Shown piece after piece: positions 10,434-18,690 of a stretch of DNA of 64,000 nucleotides (position 1 is its first letter; every line of letters begins with the position of its first letter). Source of the DNA: Perilla frutescens. Taxonomy: Eukaryota > Streptophyta > Magnoliopsida > Lamiales > Lamiaceae. The stretch is from contig BRKX01000009.1 of NCBI GenBank assembly GCA_026008535.1, positions 48,109,001 to 48,173,000 on the forward strand, in the 5' to 3' direction. Made by a program: the position numbers and the translations under genes. Under the pieces are notes generated by a model that saw nothing but the letters and a program-made list of their open reading frames with translations, was not told where the DNA came from and did no database searches.

Positions 10434-12035
10434 TTAGTCATGAAGCAATGGTGGAATGCTCTGCTCGTTCCTGAAGAAATTATCCGGATCAACAACGGTT
10501 TTCACCTGAACTAGCCGATCAAAATTATTGTTAAAATACTTCATTCCCCAAATGCTTGCTTGTGCATAACTAGTGTTTCCTACAACGTTGTTGACTCCGA
10601 TATCAAGATCTCTGTAATTGACGTATGCAGACCTCGGACACCTTGAAACGTATGGAGTCAAGTAATGTTGCAGTCTCCTACTCCATCTTATGTACCTGTC
10701 CGAATTTTGAGAATCGCCTTCCTCCCAAAATAGTATGTGTTGGATTTTGTACAAGTTACCGGCCCTGTGAGGAAAGGCAATGGCCGATTCGGAAATCTCC
10801 GCCATTCTTCCACCATAGGGAATTATGATGAGCTGCGCTGCCGCAGCTTCCGGCTGGTGAAACTGTCTCCATATGCCTTGGAATCCATGTTTGGGAATGG
10901 GTTTCTGCACATAATTAGATTTTCCTTTGAAGTATCTGACCCTGCGCTGAGTCCTGTTCAGCAATACCTCCCTTGGAGATTCAATGGTAAAACCATTAAT
11001 GAAGAGGACTGATTGGATCCAGCTCGTTTCGATGCAGTCTTCTCTTAGAAGGCCAAGTTCTGGTAAATTTTCTTGCATCAATGGCAGCAATGCGTCGATC
11101 CCACCAAGGAACAATGAGAAAAAAGAAGCACTAATCGTCTTCTTCTTTGTTTCTTGGCTGGAATTCACCATGCTTACCGTGATCCCAATGAACAAATCTT
11201 TGTTGAGTTGAGGAGCAACATATTGCCAGCGGTGAATGAGTTGAGTCGCGTTCTGTTTCAATGTTCTACCGATTCTGAAAACAGTGACAGTTTCTGGAAC
11301 ATCCACCAGTTGCACCTTCCATGCAAGAATTATGCCGAAGCTGGCTCCTCCGCCACCTCTAATAGCCCAGAACAGATCTTCCCCCATTGATTTTCTATCA
11401 AGCATTCTTCCATTAACATCGATTATTCTTGCATCGATGATGTTATCTGTAGCTAGGCCATATTTTCTCAGCAGTGTGCCATAGCCTCCTCCACTAAAGT
11501 GCCCGCCAACACCGATTGTTGTGCAGACACCCGCAGGAAACCCTAGAATCGGGCTTTTCTCTGCGATTCTATAATATAAAGAACCGATGGCTGCCCCAGC
11601 TCCAACCCACGCAGTTTTCTCGCCAACATCAACAGTTGTTTCACTAAGATTGATCAAATCAATAATCACGAATATGACTTGTGATACATAAGATAGTCCC
11701 TCGTAGTCATGGCCACCACTTCGAGTTCTAATTTGCAAACCATTTTCTTTGGCACAGTAGATGACAGGCAGGATTTGGAATTCGTGCTGTGGGGTAATAA
11801 TTACAAGAGGTTTTGGAGTAGAATCTGACGCGAATCTCAGATTTTGGATGGAAAATGGCAAGATGGAAGAATAAGAAGAGTTGATTGGGGTGTAGACATT
11901 GTTGAAAGTAATGTAAGAGTTGTTCTTGAATTTTTTGGACAGACATTCAAGAAAATTTTCAGTAGGTGCTGCCCGTGAGCAGGAAATGATCACAACAAAA
12001 ATCAAAGTAAGAGTTAACATGTTTGAAGTTTTCAT
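10434..12035 (-). CDS. BBE-like FAD-linked oxidoreductase 1 (533 aa)
   Basis: This is a secreted berberine-bridge-enzyme-like flavoprotein, intronless and full length for the family (about 500-550 aa). Residues 1-22 form a signal peptide. A FAD-binding PCMH-type domain follows (about 70-250), with RSGGHDYEGLSY placing His109 and GFPAGVCTTIGVGGHFSGGG placing Cys171 as the two expected covalent FAD attachment residues. Cys31 and Cys94 match the conserved N-terminal disulfide. The C-terminal BBE domain ends with YVNYRDLDIG (471-480). Several N-X-S/T glycosylation sites are visible. Residue 174, three after the FAD cysteine, is Ile, the gatekeeper state reported for the sluggish-oxygen (dehydrogenase) member Phl p 4. 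Substrate is unknown; known relatives oxidise alkaloids, monolignols or oligosaccharides. The start is the only Met before the signal peptide. Confidence 0.93.
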   Translation of the reverse strand: MKTSNMLTLTLIFVVIISCSRAAPTENFLECLSKKFKNNSYITFNNVYTPINSSYSSILPFSIQNLRFASDSTPKPLVIITPQHEFQILPVIYCAKENGLQIRTRSGGHDYEGLSYVSQVIFVIIDLINLSETTVDVGEKTAWVGAGAAIGSLYYRIAEKSPILGFPAGVCTTIGVGGHFSGGGYGTLLRKYGLATDNIIDARIIDVNGRMLDRKSMGEDLFWAIRGGGGASFGIILAWKVQLVDVPETVTVFRIGRTLKQNATQLIHRWQYVAPQLNKDLFIGITVSMVNSSQETKKKTISASFFSLFLGGIDALLPLMQENLPELGLLREDCIETSWIQSVLFINGFTIESPREVLLNRTQRRVRYFKGKSNYVQKPIPKHGFQGIWRQFHQPEAAAAQLIIIPYGGRMAEISESAIAFPHRAGNLYKIQHILFWEEGDSQNSDRYIRWSRRLQHYLTPYVSRCPRSAYVNYRDLDIGVNNVVGNTSYAQASIWGMKYFNNNFDRLVQVKTVVDPDNFFRNEQSIPPLLHD

Positions 12036-13466
12036 AATAATTGAGAGATTAATTATCTTTGACTCGGGAGTTATAGAGGGGAATATATGAGAAAAACACT
12101 TGGTTTAATTCGTCAAATTTTGAATGAGAACATATGCGGCATCACTGCATCAGGTTTGCAATATTGGTAATTTCTTGCATTATATTTTTTTAGATGCATG
12201 CAGCTTTATTTATAAATGAGATTTGGATAGTTTGAATTGATATGGCGTTGGCGGAGCTTTTTTTTTGTTGAGGCAATTGATTTTAATATTGAAGGTTGGA
12301 ATTGGATGAATCAATGAACTACAAGCTTAATTAATAAGCAATTAAGGATTTTATGTCATACATTAATACGCATGGCATCCAATGATCCAAGTAGTGATAG
12401 TTTAATCACCTTTATAAAATAAAATAAGATACAAAGTCAAAATATATGATGCAAATTGAGTTGTCTGCCAGATTTTTAGGGATTTAGTTAGACTATTTAC
12501 TGATATTATGATGCGTAAAAGAAAGCGGAACATAAGTTAATTATTGTGGCTTTGCATCTACGCACACTCAGTTTGAGAGCTGAGAATTAAATAAAAAATA
12601 TATGTAGATTCCAACATTACAATTTACAATTAATATTTTTTAGTGCCTCGTTTTATTTCATAAAATATTCCATGTGGGCAGTATATTAATACATGATATA
12701 AAATACTAGATTAATATTAAATTTGATAAATACAAGGACTTAACGTGCGTGGAAAATAAAGAGAAGAAATGATATTAAATCAGATCACATTATTCATGAA
12801 GTTTTTGTTCAAATAAATTAGTAGTACTTATAAAGCGGGCCCTCTTTAGACCGGAAGACGAAACAATTAACAGCCCCTAGCTAGAAACTTTATTCCTTTC
12901 CTGCCTTCTCCCTTTGGACAGTTTCATTAACCCCACCTCAACATTGTTAAGTTCTCTCCGATAAAATCATCTGGTAATCCAATTTATACGTAGACATCAC
13001 TCCTATATTGAAAACATATTAATTAATATATTACTTTTAACAGTTAACTTGTTAGCATTATCATTTTCATCAACTACGTAAAATCCGTGTAATTTGAATT
13101 GAAATACTCAAGTTTGATAATAATAATAATATGTTCCTACTGAACTAGGAAAGAAGATGCTCCTCTATCTAAACATTTTTAATCAGGTGATATCGTCCAT
13201 TATATTTACATGATGCATTTTCTATCGCACAATTAATTTTATTAGTTTTTCTTCATTTTAAATTTTCTTCGATTTCAATTTTTCTTGTTTTGGTTTAATT
13301 ATGTACTTGTTATTTAGATTTCATCCTACACAATTGGGATTTTTTTTTATCACTTTTTAGTATTTAATTCTTCACATAATTAATTAGTTTTTCATTGTTT
13401 TCATTTTCTTTTATTTTTTTCAAAACATAACAAATAAAATATTTTTAAAAAAATATTTAGGGTATT
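12036..13466. other. Intergenic region upstream of BBE-like 1
   Basis: No coding frame is credible. Reading on the minus strand, CTCTATAAC (12070-12078) and CATATATTC (12082-12090) lie 35-55 bp before the BBE-like 1 start and could serve as a TATA element, but neither is decisive. The part from about 13190 is T-rich and partly mirrors sequence at 17431-17560. Confidence 0.4.
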
Positions 13467-13470
13467 TGAT

Positions 13471-13896
13471 ATGACCACGAAAAGTCTTGAAAAACCGAAC
13501 CCGGAGCTGCAATTTCGAGATCCAATTACACGACTTCGAGCAATACAATTGCAAGGATATTTCCAAGCATTTGTATGTAAGAAGTTTGAAGATGAAGAAG
13601 GAGTTGAGAGCAGCCTTAAGATTGTTGTGTTGTTCAAGATTAAAGATTGGAGATCAAGATTTGAAGAACAAGACAAGAATAAATTCGAACATGATGAGCA
13701 GCCCATGAAGGTCAAATATTCAGCCCGAGATTGGTCAACATGCTATCAATTAATGATGGAGAAGGAAGGCATGAAGATAGTCGGTATGGGCATACTGATC
13801 AGATTGCATGAAGACAGTCGGTATGGGCATACTGACTGGATTGACTGGATAAAGCAAACGTGTGGAATTCAGCACAATAATAGTCCTACACATTAA
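13471..13896 (+). CDS. 141-codon ORF at the start of the 5' LTR
   Basis: The predicted product begins MTTKSLEKPNPELQFRDPIT and contains PITRLRAIQLQ. This resembles the GPITRxRAKKLQ tail that ends many plant Ty3/Gypsy polyproteins, whose reading frame commonly runs into the 3' LTR. The rest is rich in charged residues and has no recognised domain. The same ORF is intact in the 3' LTR (16361-16786) with a few substitutions. It is best read as a leftover of the ancestral pol C-terminus, now also present in the 5' LTR by LTR copying. Whether it is translated is unknown. Confidence 0.5.
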   Translation: MTTKSLEKPNPELQFRDPITRLRAIQLQGYFQAFVCKKFEDEEGVESSLKIVVLFKIKDWRSRFEEQDKNKFEHDEQPMKVKYSARDWSTCYQLMMEKEGMKIVGMGILIRLHEDSRYGHTDWIDWIKQTCGIQHNNSPTH

Positions 13897-14087
13897 TTTA
13901 CAAGGCCCAAGTCCATTGGGATTTATCTTAATCTAGTTTAGATTTTTATTATCTTTATTTTTGGTCTTTTTGATTTTGACCTTAAATAGAGTTCTAATTA
14001 AGGTAGGAATCCTTGTTAGATTAGGATAGCTTTATTTTTTTATTTCTCTTAGGATTTTTACTTAGAATTTTGTCCATCCCTTATATC

Positions 14088-14097
14088 TATATAAAGG
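14088..14097 (+). promoter_or_regulatory. LTR TATA box (5' copy)
   Basis: CTATATAAAG lies in a suitable place for the U3 promoter, with the transcribed R region downstream. The identical word occurs in the 3' LTR at 16978-16987. Confidence 0.65.
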
Positions 14098-14636
14098 GAT
14101 CAGTTGTGAACTTTATTTTTTAGACAATTGCTTGAGTTTGAGATTTATTCCTCCCTTTTGTCTCCGATCCTTTGGTTGATCATTTATGCACAAACAATTC
14201 TATTGTTCTAGCAATACAGTGGTCTTATTCAAGTTCTTCAGGGTACAATGAGTACTTGGGAGAATTGCTATCTGGAGAATTAGTCGTGCGCGTTCGAGTT
14301 GATACAACACGGGTTCGCCGATCCTGAATATTTATCCTTCTACCTTTCATCGCCGCCGAGATTCCTTCCACCACCGTCGTTCGCCGTGATTCCAGCCATC
14401 ACCGCCGAGTTCCAGCCATCCAAGGGTGTTCATCGTGTCAACAGTCGAGTCCTAGTTCGTGTCTTCGTTTCCTAGTAAGTTTCTTTATTCGTTCGAGTCT
14501 TGTTCGTTTCTAGCCGCGTCTTTTCGTTTATTCTCTTTTTCGTATTGATCCCTTACGCATCCGATGTTGTTCCGTTCCTTGCTTCCGCATCCTTTCGTCC
14601 GTGTCGTGTCCCATAGGTCCCGGGTCACATCATAAA

Positions 14637-14651
14637 TTGATATCAAGAGCC
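14637..14651 (+). promoter_or_regulatory. Putative primer binding site of the TR-GAG element
   Basis: TTGATATCAAGAGCC sits 4 bp after the LTR and resembles the initiator tRNA-Met complement TTGGTATCAGAGCC with two differences. The degeneracy may reflect decay or use of another tRNA. Confidence 0.6.
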
Positions 14652-15223
14652 ACGTTGGTTTCTATCGTTCGTGGTTCAATACATCAATTTTGTTCGTTTT
14701 ATGGTTTTGAGTCTTTCAAGTTGTAATACGTGAATTGTTCATTGAAAAAAAAACAAAAAAAAAGAAGAAGAAAAGAGCAGAGGGATCGAATCCATACAGC
14801 ACAAAAAAAATCGTCAAAAAAAAAATGAAAATTCAGATTTATTTCCTTGATTATTTTGATTTTTGTGTCTTTCATAGTCTAGATAGATTTGTTTCCTCAT
14901 ATTTAGGGATTTTAGATTGTGTTCACATTGGTCAAACCTATCCAAAAGAATTCTACCTTATCCATTAGATTTCTTACCTTGTTTAGATTTCTTCCATCCT
15001 CATCCATATCTAATGAAGATCTTCCATACTTATCCACCCCAAATCTCGATTCCTATACCTTATAGGATTCGAAAGTTTTAGTCCACACACACCTATACCC
15101 GGTGCACCTTATACACCATATAGTCCGTACACCCGTACACCCATACACCCATACACCCGTACACCCGTGGTCTACATACACCAATCAGCAGGTTTACTTA
15201 CACCATCTATATAGCAGCCCCAC
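14652..15223 (+). other. Untranslated leader of the TR-GAG element
   Basis: It contains an A-rich low-complexity stretch (14743-14830) and a run of imperfect 10-bp ACACCCGTAC / ACACCCATAC units at 15126-15170. No coding frame is convincing before the gag ATG. Confidence 0.6.
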
Positions 15224-16348
15224 ATGGATCCAGTCCGAGCTCACCGAAATCGATTCAAAGATGTCGATGGTCTACACCGCAACAAGATAACCATCCCAGA
15301 GTTTGAGGGTTTACATGATCCAGATACGTACCTAGATTGGCAACGCAGAGTTGATAAAATCTTTGCGTACTATGACTTCCCCGAGCCAAAGAAGGTGAAA
15401 TTAGTTTCCTTGAATTTTAAAGGTTACGCGGCAACATGGTGGGAATTACAGCAGAACCGATGCCATCGAGATCACTTTCCACCTATTGACACATGGCGTG
15501 AGTTGAAAGATTTGATGCGGAAACGCTTCATTCCAGACCACTACCAATGGGAGTTGGAGGAAATGCTATACAAGCTTAGACAAAGAGATCGAACTGTAAA
15601 TGACTACTACAACAAAATGATTGAAGCCATGAGACGAGCTGATATAGAAGAATATCCAGAAGATACCATGGATAGATTCCTGACCGGTCTACGAAGGGCA
15701 ATCCGAGAAAAGGTAGCATTGTATCACTTCGACAAGTTAAAAGACATGGTGCAATACGCCATTGAGATAGAGAAGTGGTTGGAGAGTCTAGAGATGAGGC
15801 AAAATGAAGTGGTTCAAGTAGAGTCGAGCGTTGTGTTACCATCTGAGTTCATTGCTACCAATGACGATTCTACTTCCAAGGTACCAATTCTAGACTTCAT
15901 TGAAGTACCTATTATCTCATTGCCATCTGTTCCCATGTGCTTAGACGTTGGAAAAGTCGAGGAAGAAGAAATAGAGATTGTTGCCGCCGTTGAGGAATCC
16001 AATGATACAGTTGAGGAATTCGAAATAGTTGAGAAGTTGATGGAGATCCAGCCTTGTTTTGAAGAGGAAAATGACATCCATGAGGAAATGATCGTAGATT
16101 ATATGGAGCTCGATCAAGCTAGCATGGAGACGCAGTCAAATTCTAAAATCATTTGTCAACCATTTTCTTTTGATATCTTTATTTTACATATTGATAAAGA
16201 TGTTCCATTAAATGTTGTTGTTCTACCAGATTTGATCATGGACGCCATGTCAAGGTTTTGTATGCTTGATCTAAGAAAAATTGATGTTCCTTCCATGTTC
16301 GTATTTGATCCCGGAGATTTGAATTCGAGGATGAATTCTTTTCAATAG
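15224..16348 (+). CDS. Gag with fused pol-like tail (374 aa)
   Basis: The product is a retrotransposon capsid-type protein. Residues about 25-190 form a retrotransposon gag domain: FEGLHDPDTYLDWQRRVDKIF, YAATWWELQ, TWRELKDLMRKRFIPDHYQ and RTVNDYYNKMIEAMRRADI. An acidic Glu-rich linker follows (about 235-300). There is no CCHC zinc knuckle. The last ~70 residues (to DPGDLNSRMNSFQ) resemble the end of a Gypsy polyprotein rather than gag, and the frame continues past one TAG into the LTR ORF. This suggests gag was joined to the pol terminus by an in-frame deletion. The ORF is open from start to stop, unlike every other gag in the window. The ATG at 15224 gives MDPVRAHRNRF. Confidence 0.85.
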   Translation: MDPVRAHRNRFKDVDGLHRNKITIPEFEGLHDPDTYLDWQRRVDKIFAYYDFPEPKKVKLVSLNFKGYAATWWELQQNRCHRDHFPPIDTWRELKDLMRKRFIPDHYQWELEEMLYKLRQRDRTVNDYYNKMIEAMRRADIEEYPEDTMDRFLTGLRRAIREKVALYHFDKLKDMVQYAIEIEKWLESLEMRQNEVVQVESSVVLPSEFIATNDDSTSKVPILDFIEVPIISLPSVPMCLDVGKVEEEEIEIVAAVEESNDTVEEFEIVEKLMEIQPCFEEENDIHEEMIVDYMELDQASMETQSNSKIICQPFSFDIFILHIDKDVPLNVVVLPDLIMDAMSRFCMLDLRKIDVPSMFVFDPGDLNSRMNSFQ

Positions 16349-16356
16349 GAGGGGAA
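16346..16356 (+). promoter_or_regulatory. Polypurine tract before the 3' LTR, overlapping the gag stop
   Basis: TAGGAGGGGAA directly precedes TGATATGACC at 16357. The gag stop codon TAG is the first three bases of this tract. Confidence 0.75.
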
Positions 16357-16360
16357 TGAT

Positions 16361-16786
16361 ATGACCACGAAAAGCCTTGAAAAACCGAACCCGGAGCTGC
16401 AATTTCGAGATCCAATTACACGACTTCGAGCAATACAATTGCAAGGATATTTCCAAGCATTTGTATGTAAGAAGTTTGAAGATGAAGAAGGAGTTGAGAG
16501 CAGCCCTAAGATTGTTGTGTTGTTCAAGATTAAAGATTGGAGATCAAGATTCGAAGAACAAGACAAGAATAAATTCGAACATGATGAGCAGCCCATGAAG
16601 GTCAAATATTCAGCCCGAGATTGGTCAACAAGCTATCAATTAATGATGGAGAAGGAAGGCATGAAGATAGTCGGTATGGGCATACTGATCAGATTGCATG
16701 AAGACAGTCGGTATGGGCATACTAACTGGATTGACTGGATAAAGCAAACATGTGGAATTCAGCCCAATAATAGTCTTATACGTTAA
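16361..16786 (+). CDS. 141-codon ORF at the start of the 3' LTR
   Basis: This is the second copy of the LTR ORF. It lies in the same frame as the upstream gag ORF, separated only by TAG and three codons, as expected if an ancestral polyprotein ended within the LTR. Substitutions relative to the 5' copy include Leu to Pro after VESS and a different final pentapeptide. Confidence 0.5.
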   Translation: MTTKSLEKPNPELQFRDPITRLRAIQLQGYFQAFVCKKFEDEEGVESSPKIVVLFKIKDWRSRFEEQDKNKFEHDEQPMKVKYSARDWSTSYQLMMEKEGMKIVGMGILIRLHEDSRYGHTNWIDWIKQTCGIQPNNSLIR

Positions 16787-16977
16787 TTTACAAGGCCCAA
16801 GTCCATTGGGATTTATCTTAATCTAGTTTAGATTTTTATTATCTTTATTTTTGGTCTTTTTGATTTTGACCTTAAATAGAGTTCTAATTAAGGTAGGAAT
16901 CCTTGTTAGATTAGGATAGCTTTATTTTTTTATTTCTCTTAGGATTTTTACTTAGAATTTTGTCCATCCCTTATATC

Positions 16978-16987
16978 TATATAAAGG
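16978..16987 (+). promoter_or_regulatory. LTR TATA box (3' copy)
   Basis: CTATATAAAG, identical to the 5' LTR copy. Transcription from here would read rightward, antisense to BBE-like 2, whose 3' end lies about 1.7 kb downstream. Confidence 0.55.
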
Positions 16988-17430
16988 GATCAGTTGTGAA
17001 CTTTATATTTTAGACAATTGCTTGAGTTTGAGATTTATTCCTCCCTTTTGTCTCCGATCCTTTGGTTGATCATTTATGCACAAACAATTCTATTGTTCTA
17101 GCAATACAGTAGTCTTATTCAAGTTCTTCAGTGTACAACGAGTACTTGGGAGAATTGCTATCTGGAGAATTAGTCGTGCGGGTTCGAGTTGATACAACAC
17201 GGGTTCGCCGATCCTGATTTATCCTTCTACCTTTCATCGCCGCCGAGATTCCTTCCACCACCGTCGTTCGCCATGATTCCAGCCATCACCGCTGAGTTCC
17301 AGCCATCCAAGGGTGTTCATCGTGTCAACAGTCGAGTCCTAGTTCGTGTCTTCATTTCCTAGTAAGTTTCTTTATTCGTTCGAGTCTTGTTCGTTTCTAG
17401 CCGCGTCATTTCGTTTATTCTCTTTTTCGT

Positions 17431-17850
17431 TAGATAAGAAGTGTAAAATTATATAAAGCATAATCAATTGAAATCGAAGAAAGAAAATGAAGGAAAAACT
17501 AAAAACAAAATTAGTTAGATGAAATCATCTATATATTGCATTTCCTTATTTTCAAATATTTCAAATAATTAATTAGCTGGATTAAAACTCTTTTAGTCAC
17601 AAGATTAATGTTTTTGGTCCCAAGCTAAATGTGTTGACACTTATACTCTTAGGAATTAAATACTAAATAATAATTATAAAAGAACCAAAATGAAGAAAAA
17701 AAAAAGAAAAATTAATAAAATTCAAAGTGTGTATTTAAATGGTAAAAATATTCATTTCCTTCAGAGGGCAAAAATACTGAAAGAAAGGTGCGGACAAGTT
17801 GTATTTAGAGGGTTTGGGAAAAGTTTATCATTTCGCAGTTGAGATAATCT
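17431..17850. other. Intergenic, no gene
   Basis: AT-rich sequence. The first ~130 bp partly mirror the left flank of the TR-GAG element (13196-13325) in inverse orientation, including a shared TCTTCGATTTCAATT. Confidence 0.4.
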
Positions 17851-17859
17851 ATTCAATAT

Positions 17860-18219
17860 CGCATAAACTCCTGTGCATAAGATATATATGAGACGGTCAG
17901 CGCGTTGACCAAAAAAATTGTGAAAATTTGTGATACTTTTTAGGGATACAATTGATACTTTTTTTAATTTCGAATGATACTTTTTAGTGTGTCAATTGAT
18001 ACTGATCTTAACAATTTTTTTCTTTATTTTTTTATTCTGCCCAATACTTTTTATTGATACAAATGATACTTTTTAGCCTTTGAAATGATACTTTTCAGTA
18101 TTATGAATGGTACTAATTTTGACAGATTTTTTGGTCAAAGCATTGACCGGGTCAACACGCGTTGATCCGGTCAACGCGTTGACCGTTTCATGTACATCTT
18201 ATGTACAAGAGACTTGCCC
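17860..18219. mobile_element. Mutator-type MITE (360 bp)
   Basis: A 9-bp duplication ATTCAATAT flanks it (17851-17859 and 18220-18228), the size typical of Mutator-like elements. The termini are imperfect inverted repeats of about 55 bp (CTCCTGTGCATAAGATATAT and the inverse of ACATCTTATGTACAAGAG) running into GGTCAACGCGTTGACC-type palindromes. The centre has six or more copies of TGATACTTTT(T) and no ORF. It lies about 470 bp downstream of BBE-like 2. Confidence 0.85.
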
Positions 18220-18228
18220 ATTCAATAT

Positions 18229-18690
18229 ATATCATACTCAACAATCTAATTTATGATGTTAATATTATAGTTTTTACAAAAATATAATTAATTTAAGATA
18301 ATCAACCATAATTCACATTTATCAGTAAAAAATTAATTAAAATAAAAAAATATAAATGTTATGAAATAATCAACAATAATAATGAATTACTAACTTAAAA
18401 ATTTAAAATTAAATATTAAATAAATATAAACACTGATTGGGTCAAATAATTTAAACCCTAAATGAATAATTTTAAAAATAAAACAAAAAAACGAAATTAA
18501 AATTGAAAAAACAAATGGAAGAAAACATAAAATTTGATATAATATGAAATGTGGAATAGAGATCTCATAGCTCTTTTCAATGTTGATTACCAAATTGAAT
18601 CATAGATATTTTGTGTCTATATGTATTATATAGTAACAAAGATTAGTACTATATATACCAAACTTATACAATGAAATTAAAGTCCTCACA
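18229..18690. other. AT-rich intergenic sequence downstream of BBE-like 2
   Basis: No coding frame or repeat boundary is recognisable. It would contain the BBE-like 2 polyadenylation region (minus strand), but no single signal stands out in this A/T-rich context. Confidence 0.4.

Larger units (their letters stand above)
13467..14632 (+). repeat. 5' LTR of the TR-GAG element (1166 bp)
   Basis: It starts TGATATGACCACG and ends GGGTCACATCA, followed by a 4-bp spacer and the primer site. It contains a 141-codon ORF at its start and a strong TATA box. Differences from the 3' copy are scattered single-base changes plus a small indel near 14328. Confidence 0.88.
13467..17430 (+). mobile_element. 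Gag-only LTR retrotransposon (TR-GAG type)
   Basis: Two long direct repeats flank a 1.7-kb interior. The 5' LTR is 13467-14632 and the 3' LTR begins at 16357 and matches until 17430. A primer site follows the first LTR and a purine tract precedes the second. The single internal ORF encodes gag plus a short tail, with no protease, RT, RNase H or integrase. This matches the non-autonomous class known as TR-GAG elements, which depend on enzymes from relatives. The last ~90 bp of the 3' LTR are missing, so no target duplication can be verified. It sits between the two BBE-like genes. Confidence 0.88.
16357..17430 (+). repeat. 3' LTR of the TR-GAG element, truncated
   Basis: It matches the 5' LTR from its first base to CTCTTTTTCG near 17430 and then stops about 90 bp short of the expected CACATCA end. 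The adjoining sequence is unrelated host DNA. Confidence 0.85.

Noticed and set aside
10625..11484. Several plus-strand ORFs over BBE-like 1
   Set aside because: All are antisense shadows of the 533-codon gene.
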